Shown one piece after another: positions 1 through 5,150 of a DNA stretch of 64,000 bases. Under the pieces are notes generated by a model. That model was not told the DNA's origin, ran no database searches, and saw nothing but the letters and a program-made list of their open reading frames with translations. Position 1 is the first letter of the stretch; the number at the start of each line of letters is the position of its first letter. The position numbers and the translations under genes are program-made. This DNA is from a virus. The stretch is taken from IMG/VR virus record IMGVR_UViG_3300017971_000190, positions 1 to 64,000 of that record; one strand, written 5' to 3'.

Positions 1-213
1 ACAACTGAAATGTAATTGATGTTTGCCTTTGATATGGCTGAGGCCTACGTTGAGTAGGAGAGTTCTACCGGTGGGGTCGGGTACCGGGTAGACAACTGAA
101 ATGTAATTGATGTTTGCCTTTGATATGGCTGAGGCCTACGTTGAGTAGGAGAGTTCTACCGGTGGGGTCGGGTACCGGGTAGACAACTGAAATGTAATCG
201 ATGTTTGCCTTTC
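1..213. repeat. 91-bp tandem repeat, 2.3 copies
   Basis: Units start at 1, 92 and 183; the first two are identical over 91 bp and the third diverges after about 31 bp, where the 120-nt RNA at 214 begins. Each full unit holds two hairpins: CCTAC/GTAGG (44-58) and a longer one, 65-72 with 83-91, of 8 bp with one bulged G. The array may extend left of the window. The unit is too long and lacks spacers, so it is not a CRISPR. It could be duplicated RNA modules like the rest of this region. Confidence 0.9.
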
Positions 214-333
214 GTGGGTTTACACAGACTGTGGCTCGCAGAATCTGGGGAAGTAATTGGCGGTGAAGGAAGAAAATGAGCTTGGGGCATCTGGTGAAAC
301 ATCCAGACCGACTTTAACTGCCCGCCAACCCAC
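214..333 (+). ncRNA. Structured 120-nt RNA, copy A
   Basis: The element is closed by GTGGGTT (214-220) with AACCCAC (327-333). Inside are a hairpin at 225-247 (CAGA/TCTG stacked on CTGTG/CGCAG), a second stem GGCGG (259-263) with CCGCC (322-326), and a third CTGG/CCAG hairpin. Copy B at 1307 has the same length and conserved loops but a different inner stem that still pairs (GGTAAG/CTTACC), which is true covariation. I do not recognise the family. It lies directly before a tRNA-like element. Confidence 0.75.
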
Positions 334-341
334 ATAATTTT

Positions 342-427
342 TGAGGGGCTGATGACGGTCAGAGATTGCGACTTTAAACCACAAGTCGCTAGAATTAATA
401 ACTGTGGGTTCGAGTCCCACCCCCTCG
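342..427 (+). tRNA. tRNA-like element, anticodon unclear
   Basis: Acceptor TGAGGGG (342-348) pairs with CCCCTCG (421-427), and a perfect T-arm GTGGG-TTCGAGT-CCCAC directly precedes the 3' strand. The D-like hairpin CTGA-TGACGG-TCAG follows the acceptor with no U8-A9 linker. The anticodon-like arm is GCGACTT/AAGTCGC with an 8-nt loop, so it is too long and no anticodon can be read safely. It could be a decayed tRNA or a tRNA mimic. Confidence 0.5.
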
Positions 428-909
428 TTCCAGCAAGTTCCTAGAACATCTAAGAAGCTGTGATTGTATTGGGTCAGTGGCCTGTGCAGTACACAGTGGA
501 GACGGTTCGTTTAAGGAACGAGCTGCCTTTAGTCGAGATCCCGCGTTGGCGACTAGAGGGTTGGCAGTACCAATGCAGGGGTGCGAGGTGGGTAAGTCGG
601 TCTGGTAGATTTTACCTGTTTGTAATCCAGCGACACCACTTCAATAAATGGGACTAACAGGTCTCAACCATCTTTCGTTGTCACAAGTCGGTTGAGTATT
701 CACAAGATGACAACTAGGAGTGAGGACACTAGCTTGAGTGCTTCAACGGTTTCGGCTCAAGTCCATAGCCCTTCTCCGAAAAATTGATTGAAAACCGTTT
801 ACGCCTACACGGAGTTGGGGGTTCTACAGTTGTAGGAAGAGCTTAAAAACCCAAAGTAACAGGTGGGGCTACCGGGATGTATCTTTCCCTTTCAGTGTAA
901 GCCTGTTGC
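428..909 (+). other. Gene-free, hairpin-rich segment
   Basis: No convincing protein gene is visible. Perfect hairpins occur at 482-496 (CTGTG/CACAG), 561-573 (TTGG/CCAA), 663-696 (CTCAACC/GGTTGAG) and 733-761 (CTTGAG/CTCAAG). Around 595-640 there is a stretch resembling a tRNA D-arm followed by a TGT anticodon loop, but no matching T-arm or acceptor follows. The segment probably carries further structured RNAs of the same kind as its neighbours. Confidence 0.4.
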
Positions 910-967
910 GGTAGGGAGAGTGGTGGACACGCTTGCCCCAACCCTCTACCCGAATTTTTCGTTTTTG
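910..967 (+). terminator. Probable intrinsic terminator
   Basis: GGTAGGG (910-916) pairs with CCTCTACC (944-950) around a 27-nt loop, followed by T-runs at 955-959 and 962-966. The loop contains a GGTGGACACGC stretch typical of leucine/serine tRNA D-arms, so it may be a terminator built on tRNA debris. Confidence 0.5.
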
Positions 968-1039
968 GTAAATGGAAGGTTGGCCTAAAAGCAGCCATCC
1001 TTTAAAGAGTGAGGCGAAGACCTGTTGCTCGGATTTTTG

Positions 1040-1292
1040 CTGTGAGAGGCTTGGGTACGGTTAATCTCACAGGTTCCACGCGAGTCAAAAACGTAAAGTC
1101 GCTTTTTACGTAAATAGATTTGGGAGTGGCTCTCCCTAGCGTGCTGAAACAGGAGTACTTTCGGTTAAGTGAGGAGGCACCCCGGAGACGGTAAGGCCGA
1201 ATCCCTCTTTGGCGTAGCAGCACACCATTTACCTTTTTCAGCCCCGTACCAAGTGTCCTATGGAGTTCGGGTTTAAATACTCCTCTTGGTAC
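1040..1292 (+). ncRNA. Cluster of strong hairpins (structured RNA)
   Basis: There are consecutive perfect hairpins: CTGTGAGA/TCTCACAG (1040-1072), ACGTAAA/TTTACGT (1091-1111), GGGAG/CTCCC (1122-1136), and a two-level hairpin GTACCAAG/CTTGGTAC (1246-1292) enclosing GGAGT/ACTCC. No ORF with a ribosome binding site is seen. The boundaries of the individual RNAs are not defined; this is either one large RNA or several small ones. Confidence 0.45.
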
Positions 1293-1306
1293 GCATTTTC
1301 AACCTT

Positions 1307-1426
1307 GTGGGTGTACTCAGACTGTGGCTCGCAGAATCTGAGGCAGTAATTGGTAAGAGATGAAGCTAATGAGCTTGACACCTGTAAAATAAGTTGCAGG
1401 GTGACTAAAACTGCTTACCAGCCCAC
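1307..1426 (+). ncRNA. Structured 120-nt RNA, copy B
   Basis: This is the second copy of the RNA at 214-333, of identical length. The outer stem is GTGGGT (1307-1312) with GCCCAC (1421-1426), the inner stem GGTAAG (1352-1357) with CTTACC (1414-1419), and the conserved hairpin lies at 1318-1340. Shared single-stranded blocks are AGTAATTGG, AATGAGCTTG and GACTnnAACTGC. Stems differ from copy A but keep pairing. It is followed by a T6 run and a further RNA ending in a terminator. Confidence 0.75.
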
Positions 1427-1431
1427 ATTTT

Positions 1432-1514
1432 TTGAGTTGCCCCCTAAGCACTGGTCTAACGATCCTGCTTAGGTGATCGGGGAGTGGATGGTACCTGAAG
1501 CTCCCCACTTTTTT
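1432..1514 (+). terminator. Two-hairpin RNA ending in terminator
   Basis: CCTAAGC (1443-1449) pairs with GCTTAGG (1467-1473). It is followed by GGGGAG (1479-1484) with CTCCCC (1501-1506) and a T6 tract at 1509-1514, a standard Rho-independent terminator. It ends whatever transcript contains copy B of the 120-nt RNA. Confidence 0.6.
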
Positions 1515-1601
1515 GGAAGATGAACGGGAAGGCCGGGCATTAGTGCACAGTGTCGTACCGGTTCGACTCCGGTTTGGAAATCCAAGTTCTTGGCATCTTC
1601 C
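1515..1601 (+). ncRNA. tRNA-like RNA with displaced T-arm
   Basis: An 8-bp terminal stem GGAAGATG (1515-1522) / CATCTTCC (1594-1601) encloses a perfect T-arm ACCGG-TTCGACT-CCGGT (1557-1573). Unlike a tRNA, an extra hairpin TTGG-AAAT-CCAA (1574-1585) sits between the T-arm and the 3' acceptor strand. No anticodon arm is evident, so it is not a usable tRNA by the normal rules. Confidence 0.45.
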
Positions 1602-1983
1602 TTGAAAAACCGCCAGAGGAATTACACGTTATAATCTGGCCTCTACAGAGAGTAAAAAATGTGAGGTTGTGAGTGCTTTTCCAAAAACTCTCACCCGACA
1701 TAAGTTGGATTTAGTGTCTTGTGCAGTCATAGATGGGAGGCGTTGAACTCTGGTCACCAGGTTGGAGGGAGCCAACAGTGAAATACCATCCATTGGCATT
1801 AAATTGTATAAATACAACAATTTGTGTTGGGTAATTTTCAGTTGCAACCCCTGGGTTCTGAGGTATTTGCCGGTAGCCTGCAGAACAGGGAAGTCCCGTA
1901 GCCGGATGGGTTTGGTAGTAGAACCTCTGACCCTTTTAATTGAGTCAGTAGCTGTACACTAAGAAAAAACTACCACTTTTTCG
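1602..1983 (+). other. Gene-free, hairpin-rich segment
   Basis: No supported ORF. Hairpins: CCAGA/TCTGG (1613-1639), GTGAG/CTCAC (1669-1694, first copy of a dispersed GTTGTGAGTG element), CTGG-TCA-CCAG (1750-1760), GTTGG/CCAAC (1761-1776), TTGTAT/ATACAA (1804-1817), GTTCTG/CAGAAC (1855-1886) and CTGAC/GTCAG (1927-1948). Confidence 0.4.
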
Positions 1984-2049
1984 GAGCCTGTAATTTAAAT
2001 GGAAAAAGAAGCGTTAGCCTATTTCTAGGCTCGAATCCTAGCAGGTTCC
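1984..2049 (+). pseudogene. Shortened tRNA-like element
   Basis: Acceptor GAGCCTG (1984-1990) pairs with CAGGTTC (2042-2048), directly after T-arm CTAGG-CTCGAAT-CCTAG (2025-2041; C replaces the usual first T of the loop). U8-A9 is present. Only 34 nt remain for the D and anticodon arms, about 7 too few, and no 5-bp anticodon stem forms. It is probably a decayed tRNA or an armless mimic. Confidence 0.45.
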
Positions 2050-2304
2050 TTAAAGGGTGTAGTCTCCCTCCTGGGGAAACATTTCCTGGGTTATTTGGCC
2101 ATAAAAGACTACAACGCAAATCGAAAGTGCTTGTTGAATTGATTTGTGTAATCCGAACAAGCAGTTGTGAGTGCTTCTATAAACTCTCATTTGTGAGGTT
2201 CCTGGTTGTCCAAGGATGTAAACAGGTGAGTGCTTGGGTGTGTATTCTCGCTCAAGACTGGGCAGGCGAATTGACGCTAGCGAAGCTTGGCCTCACATTT
2301 TTAA
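2050..2304 (+). other. Gene-free segment with hairpins
   Basis: A long hairpin TGTAGTC (2058-2064) / GACTACA (2107-2113) is followed by the second copy of the GTTGTGAGTG element (2164-2190). A weak promoter-like pair, TTGACG (2271) and CACATT (2294), would start transcription at about 2305, the 5' end of the next tRNA-like element. An overlapping reading frame of about 100 codons (from 2127) has no ribosome binding site and crosses the RNA structures, so I do not call it. Confidence 0.35.
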
Positions 2305-2414
2305 TCCCTATGATAGAGGATCTACTGATCATTCTAGAACGGTCGGTTGGCAGAAAAAGCTTGTTGGACCCAACTTGTTTTTCTGTTGTCCTGGTTCGAT
2401 CCCAGGATGGGGAA
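2305..2414 (+). tRNA. tRNA-like element with giant variable arm
   Basis: Acceptor TCCCTAT (2305-2311) pairs with ATGGGGA (2407-2413), next to a perfect T-arm CCTGG-TTCGATC-CCAGG (2390-2406). Between the anticodon region and T-arm lies a very long hairpin (CAGAAAAA/TTTTTCTG with inner GTTGG/CCAAC), far larger than a Ser/Leu variable arm. The putative anticodon loop ATTCTAGAAC is 10 nt, so TCT (Arg) or even CTA (amber) could be read, neither safely. Confidence 0.45.
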
Positions 2415-2529
2415 CTAAAGCACTTGGTTGTGAGTGATTCCTAAAACTCTCGGTTGTTGGTATACCAGGGTACTAACAATCTTAACACCTGGAAAAGCGT
2501 TTTGGTAGTTATCGTCAATAAATTGCTCT
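2415..2529 (+). other. Third GTTGTGAGTG copy and hairpin
   Basis: The third copy of the dispersed GTTGTGAGTG...ACTCTC element lies at 2427-2452, followed by a CCAGG/CCTGG hairpin (2465-2492). No ORF is supported here. Confidence 0.4.
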
Positions 2530-2580
2530 ACTTGAGTGACGCCGGGCTCTCCTCAAGTGGTAAAACCCGGCAACCTTTTT
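2530..2580 (+). terminator. Intrinsic terminator with overlapping stem
   Basis: GCCGGG (2541-2546) pairs with CCCGGC (2566-2571), followed by T5 (2576-2580). The terminator loop contains CTCAAGT, which is complementary to ACTTGAG just upstream (2530-2536), giving either a pseudoknot or an alternative hairpin that would hide half of the terminator. It closes the 1-2.5 kb RNA region. Confidence 0.75.
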
Positions 2581-2587
2581 ATTTTTC

Positions 2588-2616
2588 TTGACTTCCTTCT
2601 TTTAGCACAGCATAAT
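2588..2616 (+). promoter_or_regulatory. sigma70-type promoter
   Basis: TTGACT (2588-2593), 17-bp spacer, CATAAT (2611-2616). It sits between the strong terminator and the gene at 2649, with a good ribosome binding site following. It matches the promoter pattern seen elsewhere in the window. Confidence 0.75.
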
Positions 2617-2648
2617 AATTGGTGTTAAACAGCTAAAAGGAGTCACAA

Positions 2649-3140
2649 ATGGTGCAGCAACACAAAATCCGAGAAGGCGTCCCCTACACCGATGGTAAAT
2701 CCATCAGAGTTATTGTTGATACTGAAGCTGGGAGTTTTGAGAACGGCACACCCGTGTATTATAGAACCACCCGAGACCTTTTCAAGGAAGTACACGAATG
2801 CTCTTTGGGAGCGTTTGCTCGGTGGGCAACACTGCAACACGAAGAGCTGTCAGATCAAATCGTACTGGCTATTCGCCCAAATAACGGAGCAGATGTTCTC
2901 CCAGACAATCTAGAAACCAGGGTGACAAGGATTTTGAAGACCGAGATTCTGAAAATTGAAGCCGGTTTGGGAACCGTTTCTTTTAATAAAAACGTAATTC
3001 CAGCCAAACTGCTGAGACAGTTGATTCAGGATTACGAAACACTCTACGGCTCAGAAACGCTTAATATCGAAGTAGTTTTCAGTCTTTTCCTTGACGGTGC
3101 GGTGGACCGCACGGAATTCCGGTTTAAGTCTGAACAATAA
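2649..3140 (+). CDS. Hypothetical protein (163 aa)
   Basis: I do not recognise this protein. It is soluble, with no signal peptide, membrane segment or cysteine cluster, and has a mixed alpha/beta composition. The ATG follows AAAAGGAG with ideal spacing. It is the first gene after a clear promoter (2588) and terminator, so it is expressed as its own unit, possibly with the tRNA-Glu region downstream. Its position at the head of an accessory/tRNA block suggests an early protein, but that is inference. Confidence 0.8.
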   Translation: MVQQHKIREGVPYTDGKSIRVIVDTEAGSFENGTPVYYRTTRDLFKEVHECSLGAFARWATLQHEELSDQIVLAIRPNNGADVLPDNLETRVTRILKTEILKIEAGLGTVSFNKNVIPAKLLRQLIQDYETLYGSETLNIEVVFSLFLDGAVDRTEFRFKSEQ

Positions 3141-3230
3141 AGGGAGTTCGAGCTAGCGCTTCTTCCTGAGGGGCTTTGGTCCTGAAAATTCTAGCACACA
3201 CACGCTTTTATCAAGAAAGGAGATAGGATT

Positions 3231-3266
3231 ATGAAGCGCATTCCTGTTAACCTAATCAACCTCTAA
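3231..3266 (+). CDS. 11-codon minigene / leader peptide
   Basis: A perfect AGAAAGGAG ribosome binding site precedes an ATG that opens only 11 codons (MKRIPVNLINL) before TAA. It is immediately followed by a folded RNA (3298-3368) and tRNA-Glu. The strong start signal on such a short frame suggests a leader peptide or attenuator-like role rather than a functional protein; the codons show no run of one amino acid. Confidence 0.4.
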   Translation: MKRIPVNLINL

Positions 3267-3297
3267 CCCTCCCACTTAAAGCTGAGTTAGCACTCAG

Positions 3298-3368
3298 GTC
3301 CGGTTGGTGGACGTACCAGAGGAAGTATTCTGTGTTCGTTGGTACCGACACAGGGTATTAAACCGGAC
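3298..3368 (+). ncRNA. tRNA-like folded RNA before tRNA-Glu
   Basis: An 8-bp terminal stem GTCCGGTT (3298-3305) / AACCGGAC (3361-3368) is followed by a D-arm-like GGT-GGACGT-ACC hairpin and a CTGTG...CACAG arm whose loop starts TTCG, like an enlarged T-arm. No anticodon arm can be drawn. It ends 5 nt before tRNA-Glu, so the two would be processed from one transcript. Confidence 0.4.
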
Positions 3369-3372
3369 ATCT

Positions 3373-3444
3373 GGCCCCATCGTTCAATGGTTAGGACACA
3401 GGATTTTCATTCCTGAGATCGGGTTTCGACTACCCGTGGGGTCA
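3373..3444 (+). tRNA. tRNA-Glu (TTC)
   Basis: This is a full cloverleaf: acceptor GGCCCCA/TGGGGTC, D-arm with GG, anticodon loop TTTTCAT with anticodon TTC, and T-arm CGGGT-TTCGACT-ACCCG, discriminator A, 72 nt. CCA is not encoded, so host nucleotidyl transferase must add it. Confidence 0.95.
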
Positions 3445-3474
3445 ATAAACTATTAAAAGAAAGGTCATACTACA

Positions 3475-3663
3475 ATGGTGGAAAAGGAAAACAGTTTCTA
3501 CAAAGAACAATTTTCTATTTTGCAAAGGCGTCTTCGTGGTTCCATAGAAGAAGCAAAGAAGGAAGGAGACACGAAGAGAGAGATTGCTCTTCTGAGGGTA
3601 GGTTGTGACGTTGCGAACATTTTGAAGGGTGTGAACATAAATTACAACCCTCCTGGTTACTAA
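3475..3663 (+). CDS. Hypothetical small charged protein (62 aa)
   Basis: Not recognised. It is a Lys/Glu-rich, probably alpha-helical small protein with one cysteine and a hydrophobic C-terminal end (NYNPPGY). The start is chosen at the ATG after AAAGAAAGG. It lies between tRNA-Glu and tRNA-Met and ends 7 bp before the latter, so mRNA and tRNA precursors share a transcript. Confidence 0.7.
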   Translation: MVEKENSFYKEQFSILQRRLRGSIEEAKKEGDTKREIALLRVGCDVANILKGVNINYNPPGY

Positions 3664-3670
3664 AAGTTTA

Positions 3671-3743
3671 GGGCTCGTCGTCTAATTGGTAAGGCTCCAA
3701 GCTCATAACTTGGTCATTCGGGTTTCGATCACCCGCGAGCCCA
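3671..3743 (+). tRNA. tRNA-Met (CAT)
   Basis: Acceptor GGGCTCG/CGAGCCC is perfect; the anticodon arm is CCAAG-CTCATAA-CTTGG (anticodon CAT) and the T-arm CGGGT-TTCGATC-ACCCG. The paired G1-C72 end suggests an elongator Met, or an Ile tRNA whose C34 is lysidine-modified; sequence alone does not settle which. Confidence 0.93.
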
Positions 3744-3746
3744 CTA

Positions 3747-3826
3747 TGTTACTGACTACCTGAGACCGCAGCTCAAAGGTTAGTAGCAGAACACCTCAAT
3801 TAAGTGACGGTAGAACACTGAGGTGT
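3747..3826 (+). ncRNA. Hairpins upstream of the 162-nt RNA
   Basis: TGAG/CTCA around 3760-3775 is followed by a perfect 8-bp hairpin ACACCTCA (3791-3798) / TGAGGTGT (3819-3826). The latter abuts the terminal stem of the next RNA and may stack on it coaxially. Confidence 0.45.
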
Positions 3827-3999
3827 GTGCAAGCAGGTACTACCGGGAAACTATTTTCTACCCTGTAACCACGTAGTTCCGAGGAGCACAAAAGAATGAT
3901 CCACCTTTTGTCCCTACCTGGAACTTAGCGTAGTTTCCCGCGTCTTTGGCGAAAGCCGTACTGCGTTGAGGATCAAACCTGCTTGCACTTTTTCTTTTT
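3827..3999 (+). ncRNA. Highly structured 162-nt RNA
   Basis: A perfect 12-bp terminal stem joins 3827-3838 to 3977-3988. Nested inside are GGGAAACTA/TAGTTTCCC (3845-3853 with 3931-3939), AGTTCC/GGAACT (3875-3880 with 3920-3925) and ACAAAAG/CTTTTGT (3888-3911), plus a GNRA-capped hairpin GGC-GAAA-GCC (3948-3957). A T-rich tract (3989-4000) follows, so the closing stem may act as terminator. I recognise no family: it is not RNase P, tmRNA or 6S by any motif I can see. tRNA-Leu begins at 4001. Confidence 0.7.
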
Positions 4000-4000
4000 T

Positions 4001-4082
4001 GCCCACATGGTGGAACAGGTAGACACGCGAATTTTAGGTGTTCGTGGCTAACGCCGTGGGAGTTCGAGTCTCTCTGTGGGCA
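4001..4082 (+). tRNA. tRNA-Leu (TAG)
   Basis: Acceptor GCCCACA/TGTGGGC, D-arm TGGTGGAACAGGTAGACACGC typical of Leu split by its loop, anticodon arm CGAAT-TTTAGGT-GTTCG (anticodon TAG), a class II variable arm, and a T-arm with TTCGAGT. 82 nt, no encoded CCA. Confidence 0.93.
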
Positions 4083-4084
4083 CT

Positions 4085-4174
4085 AGGTCATTCTAATTTT
4101 AAGTCCTGGTAATGGTGCTAGGCAAACGTGACAAGCTTTCCATCCTTCACGTTCGAGAAAAGTTAGAATGACCT
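4085..4174 (+). ncRNA. 90-nt RNA closed by 12-bp stem
   Basis: AGGTCATTCTAA (4085-4096) pairs perfectly with TTAGAATGACCT (4163-4174). Inside is AACGTG/CACGTT (4125-4153), with a possible CCTGG/CTAGG arm, giving a three-way junction. It starts 3 nt after tRNA-Leu and ends 43 nt before the next gene, so it could be a processed small RNA or a leader of that gene. Confidence 0.6.
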
Positions 4175-4217
4175 TAAATTTGTTGGGAGTTTGAGCTAAA
4201 CAAAAGAGGTACTTAAA

Positions 4218-4550
4218 ATGATTTTCACCTATGAGATAAAACGTCACAGTGTGGATTTCCTTTTCGAGGACGGCAGCTTTCATTCAATAGTGGTGGGACA
4301 AGGGCCTGGTTACTGGTACCGAATCATTTCAAAATTGAGAGAGTTGGGAAAAGAGATAAATCCGGAAGACTTTGACCAGGGTATAGAACGTCTATACTAC
4401 GATTACGCCACCGAGGAACTGAGAGGAAAAACAGAAAAGCAGAAAGAATTGGGATACTTTACCTGTCCCCAGTGCAACGTGATTTATCCTTGTCGTTCTT
4501 TCAAATATCAAAATCCTTGCGACAACTGTCGTTATGTAAAAATTACCTAG
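4218..4550 (+). CDS. Zinc-ribbon hypothetical protein (110 aa)
   Basis: The N-terminal 80 residues are unrecognised. The C-terminus carries a zinc ribbon with C83-x2-C86 and C101-x2-C104 (plus C92), which probably binds one zinc ion. Such small phage zinc ribbons often contact nucleic acid or protein partners, but no function can be assigned. The ATG follows AAAAGAGG. The stop is immediately followed by a conserved folded RNA motif (4551). Confidence 0.75.
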   Translation: MIFTYEIKRHSVDFLFEDGSFHSIVVGQGPGYWYRIISKLRELGKEINPEDFDQGIERLYYDYATEELRGKTEKQKELGYFTCPQCNVIYPCRSFKYQNPCDNCRYVKIT

Positions 4551-4612
4551 TCACTTCGTGGTTAGGAGTGGGGCAATGGAATTGAGAAACCCCCTAGAGG
4601 TTATTGGGCAAA
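4551..4612 (+). ncRNA. Conserved 62-nt RNA motif, copy 1
   Basis: It begins with the CAC-TTC-GTG mini-hairpin followed by GGAGTGGGGCAnTGGnATT and ends with GGTTATTGGGCAAA. The same order of blocks recurs at 4888-4950 with different connecting sequence, which suggests a folded RNA under selection. Both copies precede a tRNA or tRNA-like element. Confidence 0.5.
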
Positions 4613-4639
4613 AAAGAAAGCAGGAAAGATAGATTAATA

Positions 4640-4700
4640 GTTCACATGGTAGTTTAGGTACCAGCGGGAAACCGTGTAGGTTCGAGTCCTACTGTGGGCA
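4640..4700 (+). ncRNA. Cloverleaf tRNA mimic without anticodon arm
   Basis: All parts pair: acceptor GTTCACA (4640-4646) / TGTGGGC (4693-4699), a D-like hairpin TGGTA-GTTTAGG-TACCA, a minimal hairpin CGG-GAAA-CCG with a GNRA tetraloop where the anticodon arm should be, and a perfect T-arm GTAGG-TTCGAGT-CCTAC. Discriminator A at 4700. Its 3' end resembles tRNA-Leu at 4001. At 61 nt it cannot decode; it may be a tRNA mimic or decoy, or a tRNA-Leu remnant. Confidence 0.55.
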
Positions 4701-4703
4701 CTA

Positions 4704-4874
4704 GTTGGTAGTTCTGGGAGACCTTGGTGAAACACTCCATGGGAACCCACGGTAAAAACGAGACGTGGTAGGTTGTGTAGGTAACTACAGAGCCCTTCTA
4801 TCTAGTTACTCCTTGAGGGTAACGGGGGTAGTCGGATCTTGTTTTTAGAAACAAGGCCCACCTGAACTACCAAC
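4704..4874 (+). ncRNA. Highly structured 171-nt RNA
   Basis: An 11-bp perfect terminal stem joins GTTGGTAGTTC (4704-4714) to GAACTACCAAC (4864-4874). Internal hairpins are CCACG/CGTGG (4747-4768), TGTAG-GTAA-CTACA with a GNRA loop (4776-4789), GTTAC/GTAAC (4805-4823) and CTTGTTT/AAACAAG (4838-4855). It resembles the RNA at 3827 in size and plan (long closing stem, GNRA hairpin) but not in sequence. Family unknown. Confidence 0.7.
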
Positions 4875-4887
4875 AACTTCTTCCTAA

Positions 4888-5056
4888 GCACTTCGTGTTT
4901 GGGAGTGGGGCACTGGCATTTTAAAGTCCAACTCCATGTGGTTAGGGCAAACCAGTTCAAGACTTGGGCCTTTTGGCTAGCCCAGATGTATTTCTGATTG
5001 CCGACAAGTTACAGGCTGGTTGATACCAATTACCACGAAAGAAAGAGCTAGCCACT
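4888..5056 (+). ncRNA. Conserved RNA motif, copy 2, and hairpins
   Basis: Positions 4888-4950 repeat the CACTTCGTG...GGAGTGGGGCA...GGTTAGGGCAAA motif of 4551. Downstream, TGGGC/GCCCA (about 4964-4985) and AACCAG/CTGGTT form further stems. The segment ends just before tRNA-Ser and contains no ORF. Confidence 0.5.
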
Positions 5057-5059
5057 ATG

Positions 5060-5144
5060 GGAAGGATGACCGAGCGGCTGAAGGTACACGCCTGCTAAGC
5101 GTGCGTAGGGAAACCTACCGAGGGTTCGAATCCCTCTCCTTCCG
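5060..5144 (+). tRNA. tRNA-Ser (GCT)
   Basis: Acceptor GGAAGGA/TCCTTCC, anticodon arm CACGC-CTGCTAA-GCGTG (GCT), long variable arm CGTAGG-GAAA-CCTACCG as expected for class II, T-arm GAGGG-TTCGAAT-CCCTC. Discriminator G, as in bacterial serine tRNAs. Confidence 0.95.
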
Positions 5145-5150
5145 ACGCAG

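Noticed and set aside
1-213. CRISPR-like array
   Set aside because: Units are 91 bp, contiguous and without unique spacers.
1602-1635. Promoter TTGAAA ... TATAAT
   Set aside because: Spacer is 22 bp and the boxes fall in a hairpin.
2127-2444. 105-codon ORF on the + strand
   Set aside because: No ribosome binding site, and it runs through a tRNA-like element with perfect acceptor and T-arm.
3827-3999. 6S RNA, tmRNA or RNase P RNA
   Set aside because: None of their conserved motifs are visible; the stem order does not match.
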